The position numbers were made by a program, and so were the translations under genes. A stretch of 64,000 nt of DNA from Polyangium sp. 15x6 (GTDB lineage Bacteria; Myxococcota_A; Polyangia; Polyangiales; Polyangiaceae), in the NCBI RefSeq assembly GCF_029960785.1, contig NZ_JASBQE010000019.1:94770-158769 (forward strand), read 5' to 3'. The notes beneath the pieces were generated by a model. It did not search any database. It was not told where the DNA came from and saw only the letters and a program-made list of their open reading frames with translations. Shown piece after piece: positions 23,236-32,521 of this stretch (position 1 is its first letter; each line of letters starts with the position of its first letter).

Positions 23236-24723
23236 TCAGGGGAGGATCGACGGATCGAGGATGCCGCCGGTGTTCGTGACGCCGCCGCCGGGCGTGACGC
23301 CGCCCCAGATGACCATCTTGCTGCCCGTGCTGACGGCCGTGTGATGCGCGCGGCCGATGGGCGCGGTCGGGATCGGCTTCGCGCTCCAGGTGTTCGTCGC
23401 CGGGTTGTAGAGCGAGCCCGTGTTGAGGTAGATGCCGTCGACGTTCTGGCCGCCCCACACGATGAGGCGCGGCGCGATCCACACGGCCGTGTGGTACTGC
23501 CGGAGGTCGGGCGCGCCCTCGGTCGTCATGAAGCTCCACTCGATCTTCGGCTTGTACCGCGCGCCGATCGAGGCCGGGCCGAGCAGGTCGTAGCCGCCCC
23601 AGACGATCATCTCGGTGCCCGTCCACTCGGCCGCGTGACGCGCGCGCGCCGGCGGCTGGCCGTCCTTGACGGCGCTCCAGACGCCCGTGCCCGGATCGAA
23701 CTCGGCGCCGTCGCCGAGGTAGGTGACCTCGACGCCGTTGAAGCCGTAGCCGCCGAACACGATCATGTCCGAGCCGGTCCACACGGCCGAGTGATCCGAG
23801 CGCGGGCTCGGCGGCGTGCCGCCGGCGGGCAGCGGATCCCAGCGGTCCTCGGTCACGTCGTACGCGCCGCCGTCGCCGAGGTAGTTCGTCCCGTCGAACC
23901 CGCCCCACACGATCACCTTCGAGCCGGTCCACACCATCGTGTGGCCCGAGCGCGGCGAGGGCGCGCCGGCCGTGGCCATCGACGACCACGTGTTCGAGAT
24001 CGGGTTGAACACGCCGCCCGTCTTGATGGGCGTGCCGTTCTCGCCGCCCCAGACGACCATGTGCGTGCCGGTCCAGACGGCGCGGGCGCGGGCGCGCGGC
24101 GGCGGGACGTTCGCGGTGCTCATCGGCGTCCACGTGCCCGTGTCGAGGTCGAGCATGCCGCCGGTGTTCGTGGTGCCGCCGGCGGTGTTGCCGCTCCAGA
24201 CGATCATCTTCGCGCCGGTCCACACGGCGACGTGATGCGAGCGCGCGGCGGGCGCTTCCTGTGTCGGCGTCGGCTCCCAGGCGTCGGCGCACTTGCCCTC
24301 GGTGCACGCGCCGTAGCACGCGTGCCCGCACTCGCCGCAATCCTGGCTGCTCGTCTGCCGATCGACGCACCGCGCGGGCTCGCCGCAGAACGACTCACCC
24401 GCGGTCGGACAGACGCACTCCCCCTGGGAGCAGATCGTGCCGGGGCGGAAGGCGCAGTCCTGGATCTCGAGGCACTCGACGCACGTCGACTTCTTCGTGT
24501 CGCAGACCGCGGTGGGCGCGGGGCAATCGGAGTTCGAGATGCAGCTCGTGGGAACGCCGCCGCCCTCGCCGCCGCTCCCTCCACTGCCGGCGCCTGCGCC
24601 GCCCGAGGGTCCGGTCGGATCCTCGGGTCCCAGGGTCAACGCATCGGGGCATCCGCCGAGCAGCATCACGAGCGCTGCCGAGACACCCACGAGCCCCCAC
24701 GGCCTTTGGCGAGTAGCACCCAT
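23236..24723 (-). CDS. Kelch-repeat lipoprotein with Cys-rich N-terminal region
   Basis: 495 residues from the ATG at 24723, chosen because GGAAGG lies at SD spacing; a GTG seven codons upstream is possible. A lipobox (LLGGC) is followed by a Gly/Ser linker, then a Cys-rich region of about 90 residues (more than a dozen Cys) like those in many myxobacterial surface proteins. After that come about six kelch-type blades, each with an AVWTG...IVWGG core and a W about 25 residues on. A beta-propeller on the cell surface is expected; the ligand is unknown. It precedes the binding-protein gene by 3 bp. Confidence 0.88.
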   Translation of the reverse strand: MGATRQRPWGLVGVSAALVMLLGGCPDALTLGPEDPTGPSGGAGAGSGGSGGEGGGVPTSCISNSDCPAPTAVCDTKKSTCVECLEIQDCAFRPGTICSQGECVCPTAGESFCGEPARCVDRQTSSQDCGECGHACYGACTEGKCADAWEPTPTQEAPAARSHHVAVWTGAKMIVWSGNTAGGTTNTGGMLDLDTGTWTPMSTANVPPPRARARAVWTGTHMVVWGGENGTPIKTGGVFNPISNTWSSMATAGAPSPRSGHTMVWTGSKVIVWGGFDGTNYLGDGGAYDVTEDRWDPLPAGGTPPSPRSDHSAVWTGSDMIVFGGYGFNGVEVTYLGDGAEFDPGTGVWSAVKDGQPPARARHAAEWTGTEMIVWGGYDLLGPASIGARYKPKIEWSFMTTEGAPDLRQYHTAVWIAPRLIVWGGQNVDGIYLNTGSLYNPATNTWSAKPIPTAPIGRAHHTAVSTGSKMVIWGGVTPGGGVTNTGGILDPSILP

Positions 24724-24840
24724 CTCGAACCTTCCCATTCTCACGGCCTCCGAGGCGCGCGCCGAGCGGCGCCGACAATGGATTCGAGACGTTACCAGAA
24801 CGCTCGATTTTCGTCGCGGTCGTCGGGCCGCCCGGACGGA

Positions 24841-26055
24841 TCAGGGGTTCGTCGCGCGCCGGATGCCGTCGACGAGCCGCTCGATGTCCCGCTCGGGAAC
24901 CGAGCAAATCCCGACCCGGAGCGCACCTTGGACCGGCACCACGAAGATGCCTTCTTGGCGCAGGCGCGCGGCGGCCCCCGGCGCGTCCTCGCAAAATACC
25001 GTGGTGAAGAAGCCGCCGTCGTAGCGGGGATAGCCGAGGCCCGCGGTGGTCGCGAGCGTGTTCCAGCGCTCGACGCGGCGGTCGAGGAGGTCCTTGTACG
25101 TCGCGCGCTCCTGGTCGACGCTGGCGCGGAGATCGGGAGCGGCGAGGACCCGGGCGATGGCGTTCATGCCGGCGGCGTTGCAGTTCGACCACGTGCCGCG
25201 GCTCGCGTACGAGAGCGCGTTCTGAACACGCGTGCGCTCGCCTTCGTCGGGGCAGAGCGCGACGAGCGAGCCGACGCGCAGGCCGTACTGCGTGAACGAC
25301 TTCGACGCCGACCAGGCGAAGAGGACCATGGCCTTGTCCGTGAGGCGCAGCGCCGGGGCGAACGTGTCCGTGAGGTTCTGCTTCGCGTACCGTCCATAGG
25401 CGACGTCGAGCAGCACGGTGATGGGCCCACGCGCGGCGGCGCGCCCGACGACGTCGACGATGCCGTTCCAGTCTTGTTCGTCGAGCGAATAACCCGTCGG
25501 GTTGTGACAAGGCGTGTTCAGGAAGACGAGCGCGCGGCCCTGCGCGTCGAGGACGCCGGCGAGCTTGCGCTCGAAGTCCGCCACGTCGAGGCGGCCCTTG
25601 TCGTCGAACATGCGGAACGTCGCGAGGGTGCGATCCGCCTCGTCCGCGAGGGTCTTGTACGGGCTCCAGTAGAAGCCCGTCGTGAGCAGCATCTGCTGCG
25701 GTTCGAGGAACGTGGTGATCGCGTGGCGGAGCGCGCCGGAGCCGCCGGGCGTGGCGACCGCGGTGGCGAAGGAGGCCTCGGGTCGGCCGGCGAAGAGGTC
25801 GTCGATGACGCCCTGCAGGAAGGCCGGCGGGCCGGCGATCGGAGCGTACGCGGCGCCGACCTCGGGCGGCACGGAGCGCAGCGCTTCGACCACGGCGCCG
25901 ATCACCGCGAGCTTGCCGTCGTCGTCGAGCAGCACGCCGACGGTCGCGTTGATGACCGGCTCACCGGACTTCTTTCTCGCCTGCGCTTCCGCGTTCAGCG
26001 CGAAGATGGGATCGTCCGCGGGGCGCGCGGTTCGCGAGGGAATCAAGAACTCCAT
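24841..26055 (-). CDS. PLP-dependent aminotransferase, class I (aspartate/aromatic type)
   Basis: 404 residues from the ATG at 26055; a GTG six codons earlier is also possible. Fold-type I features include YAPIAGPPAF near the N-terminus, the NPTG loop (CHNPTGY), DVAYGRY and the PLP Lys252 in SASKSFTQYG. The ATPGGSGALRH segment matches the phosphate-binding region of AspC/TyrB-type enzymes. It probably transaminates aspartate or aromatic amino acids with 2-oxoglutarate; exact substrate not assignable. It stands alone, divergent from the subtilase gene at 26187. Confidence 0.9.
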   Translation of the reverse strand: MEFLIPSRTARPADDPIFALNAEAQARKKSGEPVINATVGVLLDDDGKLAVIGAVVEALRSVPPEVGAAYAPIAGPPAFLQGVIDDLFAGRPEASFATAVATPGGSGALRHAITTFLEPQQMLLTTGFYWSPYKTLADEADRTLATFRMFDDKGRLDVADFERKLAGVLDAQGRALVFLNTPCHNPTGYSLDEQDWNGIVDVVGRAAARGPITVLLDVAYGRYAKQNLTDTFAPALRLTDKAMVLFAWSASKSFTQYGLRVGSLVALCPDEGERTRVQNALSYASRGTWSNCNAAGMNAIARVLAAPDLRASVDQERATYKDLLDRRVERWNTLATTAGLGYPRYDGGFFTTVFCEDAPGAAARLRQEGIFVVPVQGALRVGICSVPERDIERLVDGIRRATNP

Positions 26056-26174
26056 GGAAGCGGCCGCTACCACGACTCAGGGAGCGCTGCCAAGCCGCGA
26101 TACGCGCCGCGATGCGTCCAAGGTCGTCCCGCCCGCCGGCTCGATGCGCACGGGACCCGGCTTCCGCGCTGCGC

Positions 26175-26180
26175 TAGGAT
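26175..26180 (+). promoter_or_regulatory. Candidate -10 hexamer TAGGAT, leaderless start
   Basis: TAGGAT ends exactly six bases before the ATG at 26187, so transcription would begin at the start codon. AGGA within it could instead act as an SD at about 8 bases, so the interpretation is open. No -35 TTGACA-like box is seen 17 bp upstream. Confidence 0.35.
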
Positions 26181-26186
26181 AGCGTC

Positions 26187-28022
26187 ATGCGAACGTCTGC
26201 CGCTCTCCGGACCGCGCTCGTCGCGACCGCGCTCGTCGCCACCGCAAGCGCCGCGAGCGCCCGAGGCCCCGAGCGCTCGCTCGTGGATCCTTCGCAAGCG
26301 AACGGCATTCCCTCGACTTACGCAGACGCGCTCGGCCCGCTCTACGAGCCCGTCGCCATCGCGACGGAAGGGTTTCTGTCGACGCCGTCGGATCTCGGCG
26401 AGACGAGCTGGGACGTGCCGGGGCAGATCGTGGTGGACGCTCGGGACGACCTCGACGCGTCTTCGCTGCTCTCGCTCGCCACGGACTTCGGTCTCACGTT
26501 CACGCCGACGCGGCTCGAGCCGTCGACGAAGATCCAGATCGCGACGGTGTCCCCGGGCGACATGGCGAGCGTGCTCGATCGGCTCTCGCGTGATCCGCGT
26601 GTCGAGTTCGCCGAGCCGCTCGCGCGCGTGCAGATGTCGTTCGTCCCGAACGACCCGCTCGCCGGCGAGCAGTGGCACATGCAGCGCATCGGCGCGCAGC
26701 GGGCGTGGGACTTCTCGGTCGGGCGCGGTGTGACCGTCGCCGTCGTCGACACGGGCATCGCCTGCGAGGATCACGGCCCGTACATGAAGGGCACCGATCT
26801 CGCCGCCACCGAGTGCGTGGAGGGCTGGAACTTCGTCACGGGCGACGAGCACGCGAACGACGATCAGGGCCACGGCACGCACGTGGCCGGCACGATCGCG
26901 CAGTCGACGAACAACGGGATCGGCGCGTCGGGCGTGGCGTTCGGCGCGCGGCTCATGCCCGTGAAGGTGCTGAACGAGAGCGGCTGGGGCACGACGGCGG
27001 ACGTGGCCGATGGCATCCGCTGGGCCGCCGATCACGGCGCGCACGTGATCAACCTGAGCCTCGGCGGCCCGCGCAACGCGAAGGTCTTGCAGAAGGCGAT
27101 CGACCACGCGCGAAGCATGGGCGCGGTGGTCGTCGCGGCCGCGGGCAACACCGGCGGCAGCGTGCAGTTCCCCGGCGCCTCGGACGGCGTCATCGGCGTG
27201 AGCGCGGTTGATCCGAACGACAAACTCGCGTCGTTCTCGTCGCGCGGCGAGGGCGTGGATCTCGCCGCGCCGGGCGTGAAGGTCGTGCAGCAGACGGTGT
27301 GCAACAAGGGCCGCAACAAGTGCGAGCAGTTCCCCGGCTGGAACGGCACCTCGATGGCCTCGCCCCACGTCGCCGGCGCGGCCGCGCTCGTGATGGGCCT
27401 CGGCGTGACCGATCCGGCCGCGGTCGAGGACGCGCTTCGGAAGAGCGCGCGCGTGGTCGATGACTCCGAGGGTGGCAAGCGCCTCTACGGCGCGGGCGTG
27501 CTCGACGCGGCCGAGGCGGCCGTGTCCGTGACGAAGCAGCACGCGCTCACGCGCCTCGTCGCGCTCGTGCTGATGACGGCCTTCGTCGCGCGGGCGGCGC
27601 GCAAGAAGAACAAGGACGCGAAGAGCCCGCTGCGCCTCGACTTCCTCGTGCCCGCGCTCGCCGCGGGTCCGGGCCTGTTCTTCTTCGCGCCGTGGCTCCT
27701 GCCGCGCGCGGACTTCTGGGTCGACGTCGCCGCGCGCCCGATCGCGGATCTCGACCTGCTCGTGGGCGTGTCGCTGCATCGCTTCCTGCCGCTCGCGAAC
27801 GCGTTCGTCCCCTTCGCGCTCACCGCGGTGGGCTTCGGCATCAAGCGCCTGCGCCCGGCGATCGCCGGCCTCTCCGTGGGCACGGGGGCGTATCTGCTCT
27901 CGCTCGTCGCGCTCGGCGACGCGGGCGGGCCCTTCGGCCGCGTGGCGCTCGTCGCCTGGTGCGCCCTGAACGCAGCGATCTGCGCCTGGATCGCGCGTAC
28001 GAACCTCGCCGAGACCCGCTAG
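26187..28022 (+). CDS. Secreted subtilisin-like protease (S8) with C-terminal membrane region
   Basis: 611 residues with an N-terminal signal peptide (to about residue 26). An I9-like prodomain (about 75-155) precedes a full S8 domain: Asp188 (VVDTGI), His229 (GHGTHVAGT), the AAAGN Asn and Ser389 (NGTSMASPH). After about residue 450 come several hydrophobic segments with intervening basic loops, predicted as about four transmembrane helices. This is unusual for subtilases and suggests the protease is anchored in the membrane facing outward. It heads a run of same-strand genes up to polA. Confidence 0.92.
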   Translation: MRTSAALRTALVATALVATASAASARGPERSLVDPSQANGIPSTYADALGPLYEPVAIATEGFLSTPSDLGETSWDVPGQIVVDARDDLDASSLLSLATDFGLTFTPTRLEPSTKIQIATVSPGDMASVLDRLSRDPRVEFAEPLARVQMSFVPNDPLAGEQWHMQRIGAQRAWDFSVGRGVTVAVVDTGIACEDHGPYMKGTDLAATECVEGWNFVTGDEHANDDQGHGTHVAGTIAQSTNNGIGASGVAFGARLMPVKVLNESGWGTTADVADGIRWAADHGAHVINLSLGGPRNAKVLQKAIDHARSMGAVVVAAAGNTGGSVQFPGASDGVIGVSAVDPNDKLASFSSRGEGVDLAAPGVKVVQQTVCNKGRNKCEQFPGWNGTSMASPHVAGAAALVMGLGVTDPAAVEDALRKSARVVDDSEGGKRLYGAGVLDAAEAAVSVTKQHALTRLVALVLMTAFVARAARKKNKDAKSPLRLDFLVPALAAGPGLFFFAPWLLPRADFWVDVAARPIADLDLLVGVSLHRFLPLANAFVPFALTAVGFGIKRLRPAIAGLSVGTGAYLLSLVALGDAGGPFGRVALVAWCALNAAICAWIARTNLAETR

Positions 28023-28056
28023 CGTCCCCCCGCCGGCCGGGCTCCCTCAGCTCGGT

Positions 28057-28062
28057 TATAGT
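28057..28062 (+). promoter_or_regulatory. Candidate -10 hexamer TATAGT, leaderless start
   Basis: TATAGT ends six bases before the ATG at 28069 (intervening CCGCGC). No SD fits between. No good -35 box was found 17 bp upstream. It lies in the 46-bp gap after the protease gene. Confidence 0.4.
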
Positions 28063-28068
28063 CCGCGC

Positions 28069-28266
28069 ATGCGTTCGCGATCCCTCCTCGTCTTGCTCGT
28101 CTTCTCGCTCTTCGGCTGCGGCGGCTCCTCCAGCGAGACGCCGTGGCCCGCGGAGCCCGAGGGGCCTGCGCTCGGTCCTGCCGGCGAGACGTCGCCCGGC
28201 GAGCTCGACGACATCCGCAGCGCCGCGCCCGACGCCGGCAGCGGGGGGCCGGGCGTCGAGCCGTGA
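28069..28266 (+). CDS. Small lipoprotein of unknown function
   Basis: 65 residues: a hydrophobic signal ending in the lipobox LFGC, then a short Gly/Ser/Pro/Glu-rich tail with no recognisable domain. Its stop codon overlaps the GTG start of the next gene (GTGA), so the two are translationally coupled. It may be a partner or assembly factor for the next, membrane-anchored product. Function unknown. Confidence 0.65.
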   Translation: MRSRSLLVLLVFSLFGCGGSSSETPWPAEPEGPALGPAGETSPGELDDIRSAAPDAGSGGPGVEP

Positions 28267-29585
28267 CCGCGCCCCGGCGCGCCTGGTCGTTCGCGCTCGC
28301 GACCTTCGTCGCGATGCTGGCGGTGCCGCTCCTCGTGTGGCTCGTGCTGCCGAGCCCCGGCGCGCCGCCTGCGCGACAGCCGCGCCCACGCGCCACCGCA
28401 GCGGCCCTCGCGACGCCCGTGGAGACGGCGCCTCTGGACACGACGCCCACGCCACGCGCGCCGTCGAAGCCCGCGATCGCCAAGGAAGACGAGCCGCCGG
28501 TCGGCGACGACGTGACCGGGACCGTGCTCGATTCGGACGGGCAACCGGTCACGCGCGCGGCTGTCGGCTGCGACGATCGAAGCGCGCACCTCACGGCGAC
28601 GACCGACATGGAGGGGCGTTTCCGGCTCCCCGCGGAGGCCTCGGGCTGCATGGTGGTCGCGCATCACCCGCAGCATCCGTCGTCCGAGCGCGTCCGTGTC
28701 GAGGTGGGCAAGGACAACACCGTGAAGCTCGGCGCGGGCGGCGCGATCGAGGGCGTGGTCGTCGACGAGCAAGGCGCGGCGATGACCTCGTATCGCCTCA
28801 CGATCGAGCTCTTCTTGCCGAACACGGAGGGCGTCGACATCGGCGCGCGTGGCCGGCCGAAGACGGTGGAAGATCCGGCAGGCGCGTTCCGCTTGGAAAA
28901 ACTCCCACCCGGGAAATACGTGCTCGGCGCGAGCGCGGAGGGGCATCCGCCGGGCAAGAGCGAGACCGTGGAGGTCGAGGTCGGACAAACCGCGCGCAAC
29001 GTGCGAATCGCGCTCCCCCGCGCGGCGACGCTCTCGGGCACGGTGCGCGACGAGGAGACACGCAAGCCGATCGCGGGGGCGACGTTGCGCCTCGACGGCA
29101 TGGCGGGCGGCGGAGGCTTCGACATCGCGGCGCCCGTCACGACGGACGCGGAGGGCGCGTTCTCGCTCGTGGGCGTGCCGCCGGGGCCGTTCTCGGTGCG
29201 CGTGGAGCGCGACGGCTACAAGAGCCGCGTCGTGTCGGGTTTGACCACGCGCGGCGCGTCGGTCATCCGCGAGGACATCACCCTCCGCGCGCGCGGCGAC
29301 GGCGGCAGCGAGAGCGAGCTCGAGGGCATCGGCGCGATCCTCGCGCCCACGCCGAGCGGCATCGTGATCACATCGCTCGTGGAGAACGGGCCGGGGGCGA
29401 AGGCGGGCCTCAAGCAAGGCGATCGGCTCCTCCGCATCGACGGCGCATCGGCCCAGGAAATGCCGCTCTTCGATGCGATCCAGAGGCTCCGCGGGCCCTC
29501 CGGATCACGCGTCACGGTGTCGGTGTCGCGCGAGGGCGACGGCAACGTCGACGTGACGGTGACGCGCGAGCGCATCGAGCGGTAG
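28263..29585 (+). CDS. Membrane-anchored protein with carboxypeptidase-regulatory-like repeats and C-terminal PDZ domain
   Basis: 440 residues from the GTG at 28263, chosen over an upstream frame extension that is Arg-rich and overlaps the lipoprotein gene. One N-terminal transmembrane helix (about 10-30) is followed by a Pro/Ala linker. Three CarboxypepD_reg-type beta-sandwich repeats follow (VTGTVLDSDGQPV, IEGVVVDEQGAA, LSGTVRDEETRKPIAGATL). A PDZ domain ends the protein (AGLKQGDRLLRIDG). It has no catalytic domain and probably binds other envelope proteins. Confidence 0.85.
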   Translation: MTAPRRAWSFALATFVAMLAVPLLVWLVLPSPGAPPARQPRPRATAAALATPVETAPLDTTPTPRAPSKPAIAKEDEPPVGDDVTGTVLDSDGQPVTRAAVGCDDRSAHLTATTDMEGRFRLPAEASGCMVVAHHPQHPSSERVRVEVGKDNTVKLGAGGAIEGVVVDEQGAAMTSYRLTIELFLPNTEGVDIGARGRPKTVEDPAGAFRLEKLPPGKYVLGASAEGHPPGKSETVEVEVGQTARNVRIALPRAATLSGTVRDEETRKPIAGATLRLDGMAGGGGFDIAAPVTTDAEGAFSLVGVPPGPFSVRVERDGYKSRVVSGLTTRGASVIREDITLRARGDGGSESELEGIGAILAPTPSGIVITSLVENGPGAKAGLKQGDRLLRIDGASAQEMPLFDAIQRLRGPSGSRVTVSVSREGDGNVDVTVTRERIER

Positions 29586-29636
29586 CACTCGGCTGCTCGC
29601 CCAATCCGCTTCGCGGCCGTGCTACATGCTCGCCCC

Positions 29637-32333
29637 ATGGTCACCCGTAAGGCCGAGCTGCCGCCGCCGGGCGCGTCCGATGTCCTCTACATCATCGACC
29701 TCTCGGGGTACGTCTTTCGCGCGTATCACGCGATCCAGACGCCCCTGACGAGCCCCACGGGCGAGCCCACGCATGCCACGTACGGCACCGTGAGCATGCT
29801 GTCGAAGCTCGTCGACGAGCGCAAACCGGCGTTCCTCGCGGTCGCGATGGACTCGCCCGGCCGCACGTTCCGCGACGATCTCGACGAGCGCTACAAGGCG
29901 CACCGCCCCCCGCCGCCGCCGGACCTTCACGTGCAGATGGCGCGCTGCAAGGAGATCGTCGAGGCGTACCGCATCCCGATCTACATCGCCGAGGGCCTCG
30001 AGGCCGACGATCTGCTCGCGGTCGCGGTCGCGCGCGCGAAGGAGCAGGGGCTCCGGGTCGTGATCGTGAGCAGCGACAAGGACCTGATGCAGCTCGTCGA
30101 CGCGGATCGCGTGATGCTCTGGGACGGGCGCGACAAGGTCTACGGCCCTTCCGAGGTCGAGGAGAAGTTCGGCGTGCCGCCCACGCAGCTCCGCGATCTG
30201 CTCTCGCTCGTGGGCGACACGAGCGACAACGTGCCCGGCGTGCCCGGCGTCGGCGTGAAGACGGCCGCCGACCTCTTGAAGGAGTTCGGCACGCTCGACG
30301 CGATCTACGCGGGCCTCGATCGCGTCAAGCGCCAGAAGATCCGCGACAACCTGCGCGAGCACGAGGCCGACGCGCGCCTGTCGCAGAAGCTCGTCAGCTT
30401 GCACATGGAGGCGAAGGTCGACTTCGACTTCGAGGCGCTCCGGTACGGCGGCGCGGACGTCGCGCGGCTGCGCGCCCTCTTCACGGAGCTCGGCTTCACG
30501 CGCTTCATCAAGGCCGTGCCCGCCGCGGCGCCCGTGGGCGGCAGCAGGCGCGTGATCGCCGCGCGCGACGAGCTCACCGCGTTCGCCGCGGAGGCGCAGA
30601 AGGCCGGCAGGCTCGCGATCGAGATCCACGCGACCTCGCGCGAGGCCATGCGCGCGCACGTCTGCGGCCTCGCGCTCGCGTACGAGCGTGGCCAGAGCGT
30701 GTACGTGCCGATCGGCCACCGCTACCTCGGCGTGCCCGCGCAGCTCGGCATGACCGACATCGCCGCGGTCCTCGGCCCGATCTTGAACGACCCTGCGATC
30801 GCGAAGCTCGGCCACGATCTGAAGTTCGTCGACGTCCTTCTGCGCCGCAACGGCCTCTCGCTTCGCGGCGTCACGTTCGACACGATGCTCGCGAGTTACC
30901 TGCTCGACTCGGAGGCGTCGCACGAGCTCGCCGACGTGGCCGAGCGCGACGCGGGCGTGAAGATGCAGCCGTTCGAGGAGCTCGCGCCGAAGAAGCGCGG
31001 GCAAGCGCAGCGCGCGCTCGACGACGTCGAGATCGAGCAGGCGACGGGCTACGCAGCGGCCTTTCCCGAGGTGGTCCTCACGCTCTTGGACCAGCAGACG
31101 CCGCGCCTCGAAGCCGCGCACCTCACGGACCTCTTCGCGAAGATCGAGCTGCCCCTCGCGTCGGTGCTCGCGCAGATGGAGTACACGGGCGTGCTCGTCG
31201 ATCCGAAGGCGCTCGCGTCGCTCGGCGAGGAGATGGCGAAGGAGCTCGCGGTCCTCGAAAAACGCGCGCACGAGGCGGCCGGCAAGGAGTGGAACCTCGC
31301 GTCGCCGCGTCAGCTCGAGACGATCCTCTTCGACGAGCTGAAGCTCCGCAGCCTGCGCAAGACGAAGACGGGCCGCTCGACGGACGCGGACGTGCTCGAG
31401 CAGCTCTCCGAGGATCACCCGCTGCCGGGCATCGTGCTCGAACACCGCGCGATCGCGAAGCTCAAGGGCACGTACGTCGATGCGCTGCCGAAGCTCGTGC
31501 ACCCCGAGACTGGGCGCATCCACACGCGCTGGAGCCAGGCCGTCGCGGCGACGGGCCGCCTCTCGTCGCAGGATCCGAACCTGCAGAACATCCCGATCCG
31601 GACCGAGCTCGGCCGCCTGATCCGGCGCGCGTTCGTGGCGCCGCCGGGGTTCGTCGTGCTCTCCGCCGACTACTCGCAGATCGAGCTCCGCGTGCTCGCG
31701 CATCTGTCGAAGGATCCGGTGCTCGTCGACGCCTTCCGCACGGGGCAGGACGTGCACACGCGCACGGCGATGGAGATCTTCGGCGTCGAGACGTCGGAGG
31801 TGACGGCCGAGATGCGGAGGCGCAGCAAGACCATCAACTTCGGCGTGATCTACGGCATGGGCGAGGCCGCGCTCGCGAGGCGACTCGACATCCCGCGCGT
31901 CGAGGCGGCGCGCTTCATCGACGCGTACTTCCAGCGCTACCGCGGCGTACACGAGTTCATGGAGCGCACGATGACGGAGGCGCGGCACACGCAGGTCGTG
32001 CAGACGATGCTGGGCCGCCGGCGCATGGTCCCGGACGTGCACAGCTCGGATCGCGGCCGCCGCGCGTACGCCGAGCGGATCGCACAGAACACGCCGATCC
32101 AGGGGTCGAGCGCGGATCTGCTCAAGCTCGCGATGGTTCGTCTGGGCGAACCCGTGGTGCAAGGCGCGCGCATGGTGCTGACGGTGCACGACGAGCTCAC
32201 GTTCGAGGTGCCCGAGGATCGCGTGGAGGAAGCGAAGGCGAAGGTGCGCGAGGTGATGGAGACGGTGTTCCCGCTCGACGTGCCGCTCGTCGTCGATGTC
32301 GGCGCGGGACCGACCTGGGCCGACGCGCACTAG
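29637..32333 (+). CDS. polA: DNA polymerase I
   Basis: 898 residues from the ATG at 29637; a GTG six codons upstream is less likely. The N-terminal ~290 residues are a FEN-type 5'-3' exonuclease (DLSGYVFRAYHA, EADD, SSDKDLMQL, GDTSDNVPGVPGVG). The middle is a DnaQ-like 3'-5' exonuclease fold with degenerate metal ligands: Asp-x-Glu of exo I reads Glu329-Ile-His331, and YxxxD of exo III reads Tyr472...Phe476. The polymerase domain is complete, with DYSQIELR (motif A), RRRSKTINFGVIYG (motif B) and VHDELTFE (motif C). It replaces RNA primers and fills repair gaps. Proofreading is probably absent. Confidence 0.98.
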   Translation: MVTRKAELPPPGASDVLYIIDLSGYVFRAYHAIQTPLTSPTGEPTHATYGTVSMLSKLVDERKPAFLAVAMDSPGRTFRDDLDERYKAHRPPPPPDLHVQMARCKEIVEAYRIPIYIAEGLEADDLLAVAVARAKEQGLRVVIVSSDKDLMQLVDADRVMLWDGRDKVYGPSEVEEKFGVPPTQLRDLLSLVGDTSDNVPGVPGVGVKTAADLLKEFGTLDAIYAGLDRVKRQKIRDNLREHEADARLSQKLVSLHMEAKVDFDFEALRYGGADVARLRALFTELGFTRFIKAVPAAAPVGGSRRVIAARDELTAFAAEAQKAGRLAIEIHATSREAMRAHVCGLALAYERGQSVYVPIGHRYLGVPAQLGMTDIAAVLGPILNDPAIAKLGHDLKFVDVLLRRNGLSLRGVTFDTMLASYLLDSEASHELADVAERDAGVKMQPFEELAPKKRGQAQRALDDVEIEQATGYAAAFPEVVLTLLDQQTPRLEAAHLTDLFAKIELPLASVLAQMEYTGVLVDPKALASLGEEMAKELAVLEKRAHEAAGKEWNLASPRQLETILFDELKLRSLRKTKTGRSTDADVLEQLSEDHPLPGIVLEHRAIAKLKGTYVDALPKLVHPETGRIHTRWSQAVAATGRLSSQDPNLQNIPIRTELGRLIRRAFVAPPGFVVLSADYSQIELRVLAHLSKDPVLVDAFRTGQDVHTRTAMEIFGVETSEVTAEMRRRSKTINFGVIYGMGEAALARRLDIPRVEAARFIDAYFQRYRGVHEFMERTMTEARHTQVVQTMLGRRRMVPDVHSSDRGRRAYAERIAQNTPIQGSSADLLKLAMVRLGEPVVQGARMVLTVHDELTFEVPEDRVEEAKAKVREVMETVFPLDVPLVVDVGAGPTWADAH

Positions 32334-32383
32334 CCGACGCGCACGAGAGGAAATCCCTCCGCCGCAAACCCCTCATCCCCCAA

Positions 32384-32412
32384 CCCCTCTCCCTCACGGG
32401 CGAGGGGAGGGG
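32384..32412. repeat. GC-rich palindromic repeat between polA and rpsT, possible terminator
   Basis: CCCCTCTCCCTC and GAGGGGAGGGG form a near-perfect hairpin around a short loop, shortly followed on the plus strand by GGTTTTTCC. The form resembles dispersed intergenic palindromes (REP-like) found in many bacterial genomes. Its position between convergent genes suggests it also terminates polA transcripts. Confidence 0.55.
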
Positions 32413-32491
32413 AGCCGGTTTTTCCAGGGACAAAATGCAACAAACCGCCGCACGCCTCGAATCTTCGAGGTGTGTAGCGGTCCGATGCGTG

Positions 32492-32507
32492 CTCGGCCGA
32501 GGCCGAG
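32492..32507 (-). terminator. Hairpin downstream of rpsT
   Basis: CTCGGCC and GGCCGAG are perfect 7-bp arms 2 bases apart, 14 bp past the rpsT stop. A second small inverted repeat (CCTCGAA/TTCGAGG, 32455-32470) lies further on. There is no T-run, so intrinsic termination is not certain. Confidence 0.4.
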
Positions 32508-32521
32508 GATCAGCTGCGGGT

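Noticed and set aside
22336..26733. 1465-codon plus-strand frame over the binding-protein, kelch and aminotransferase genes
   Set aside because: It crosses several convincing genes on the opposite strand and has shadow composition.
29622..32330. 902-codon frame antisense to polA
   Set aside because: Complement of DNA polymerase I with His/Arg-rich composition; no independent evidence.
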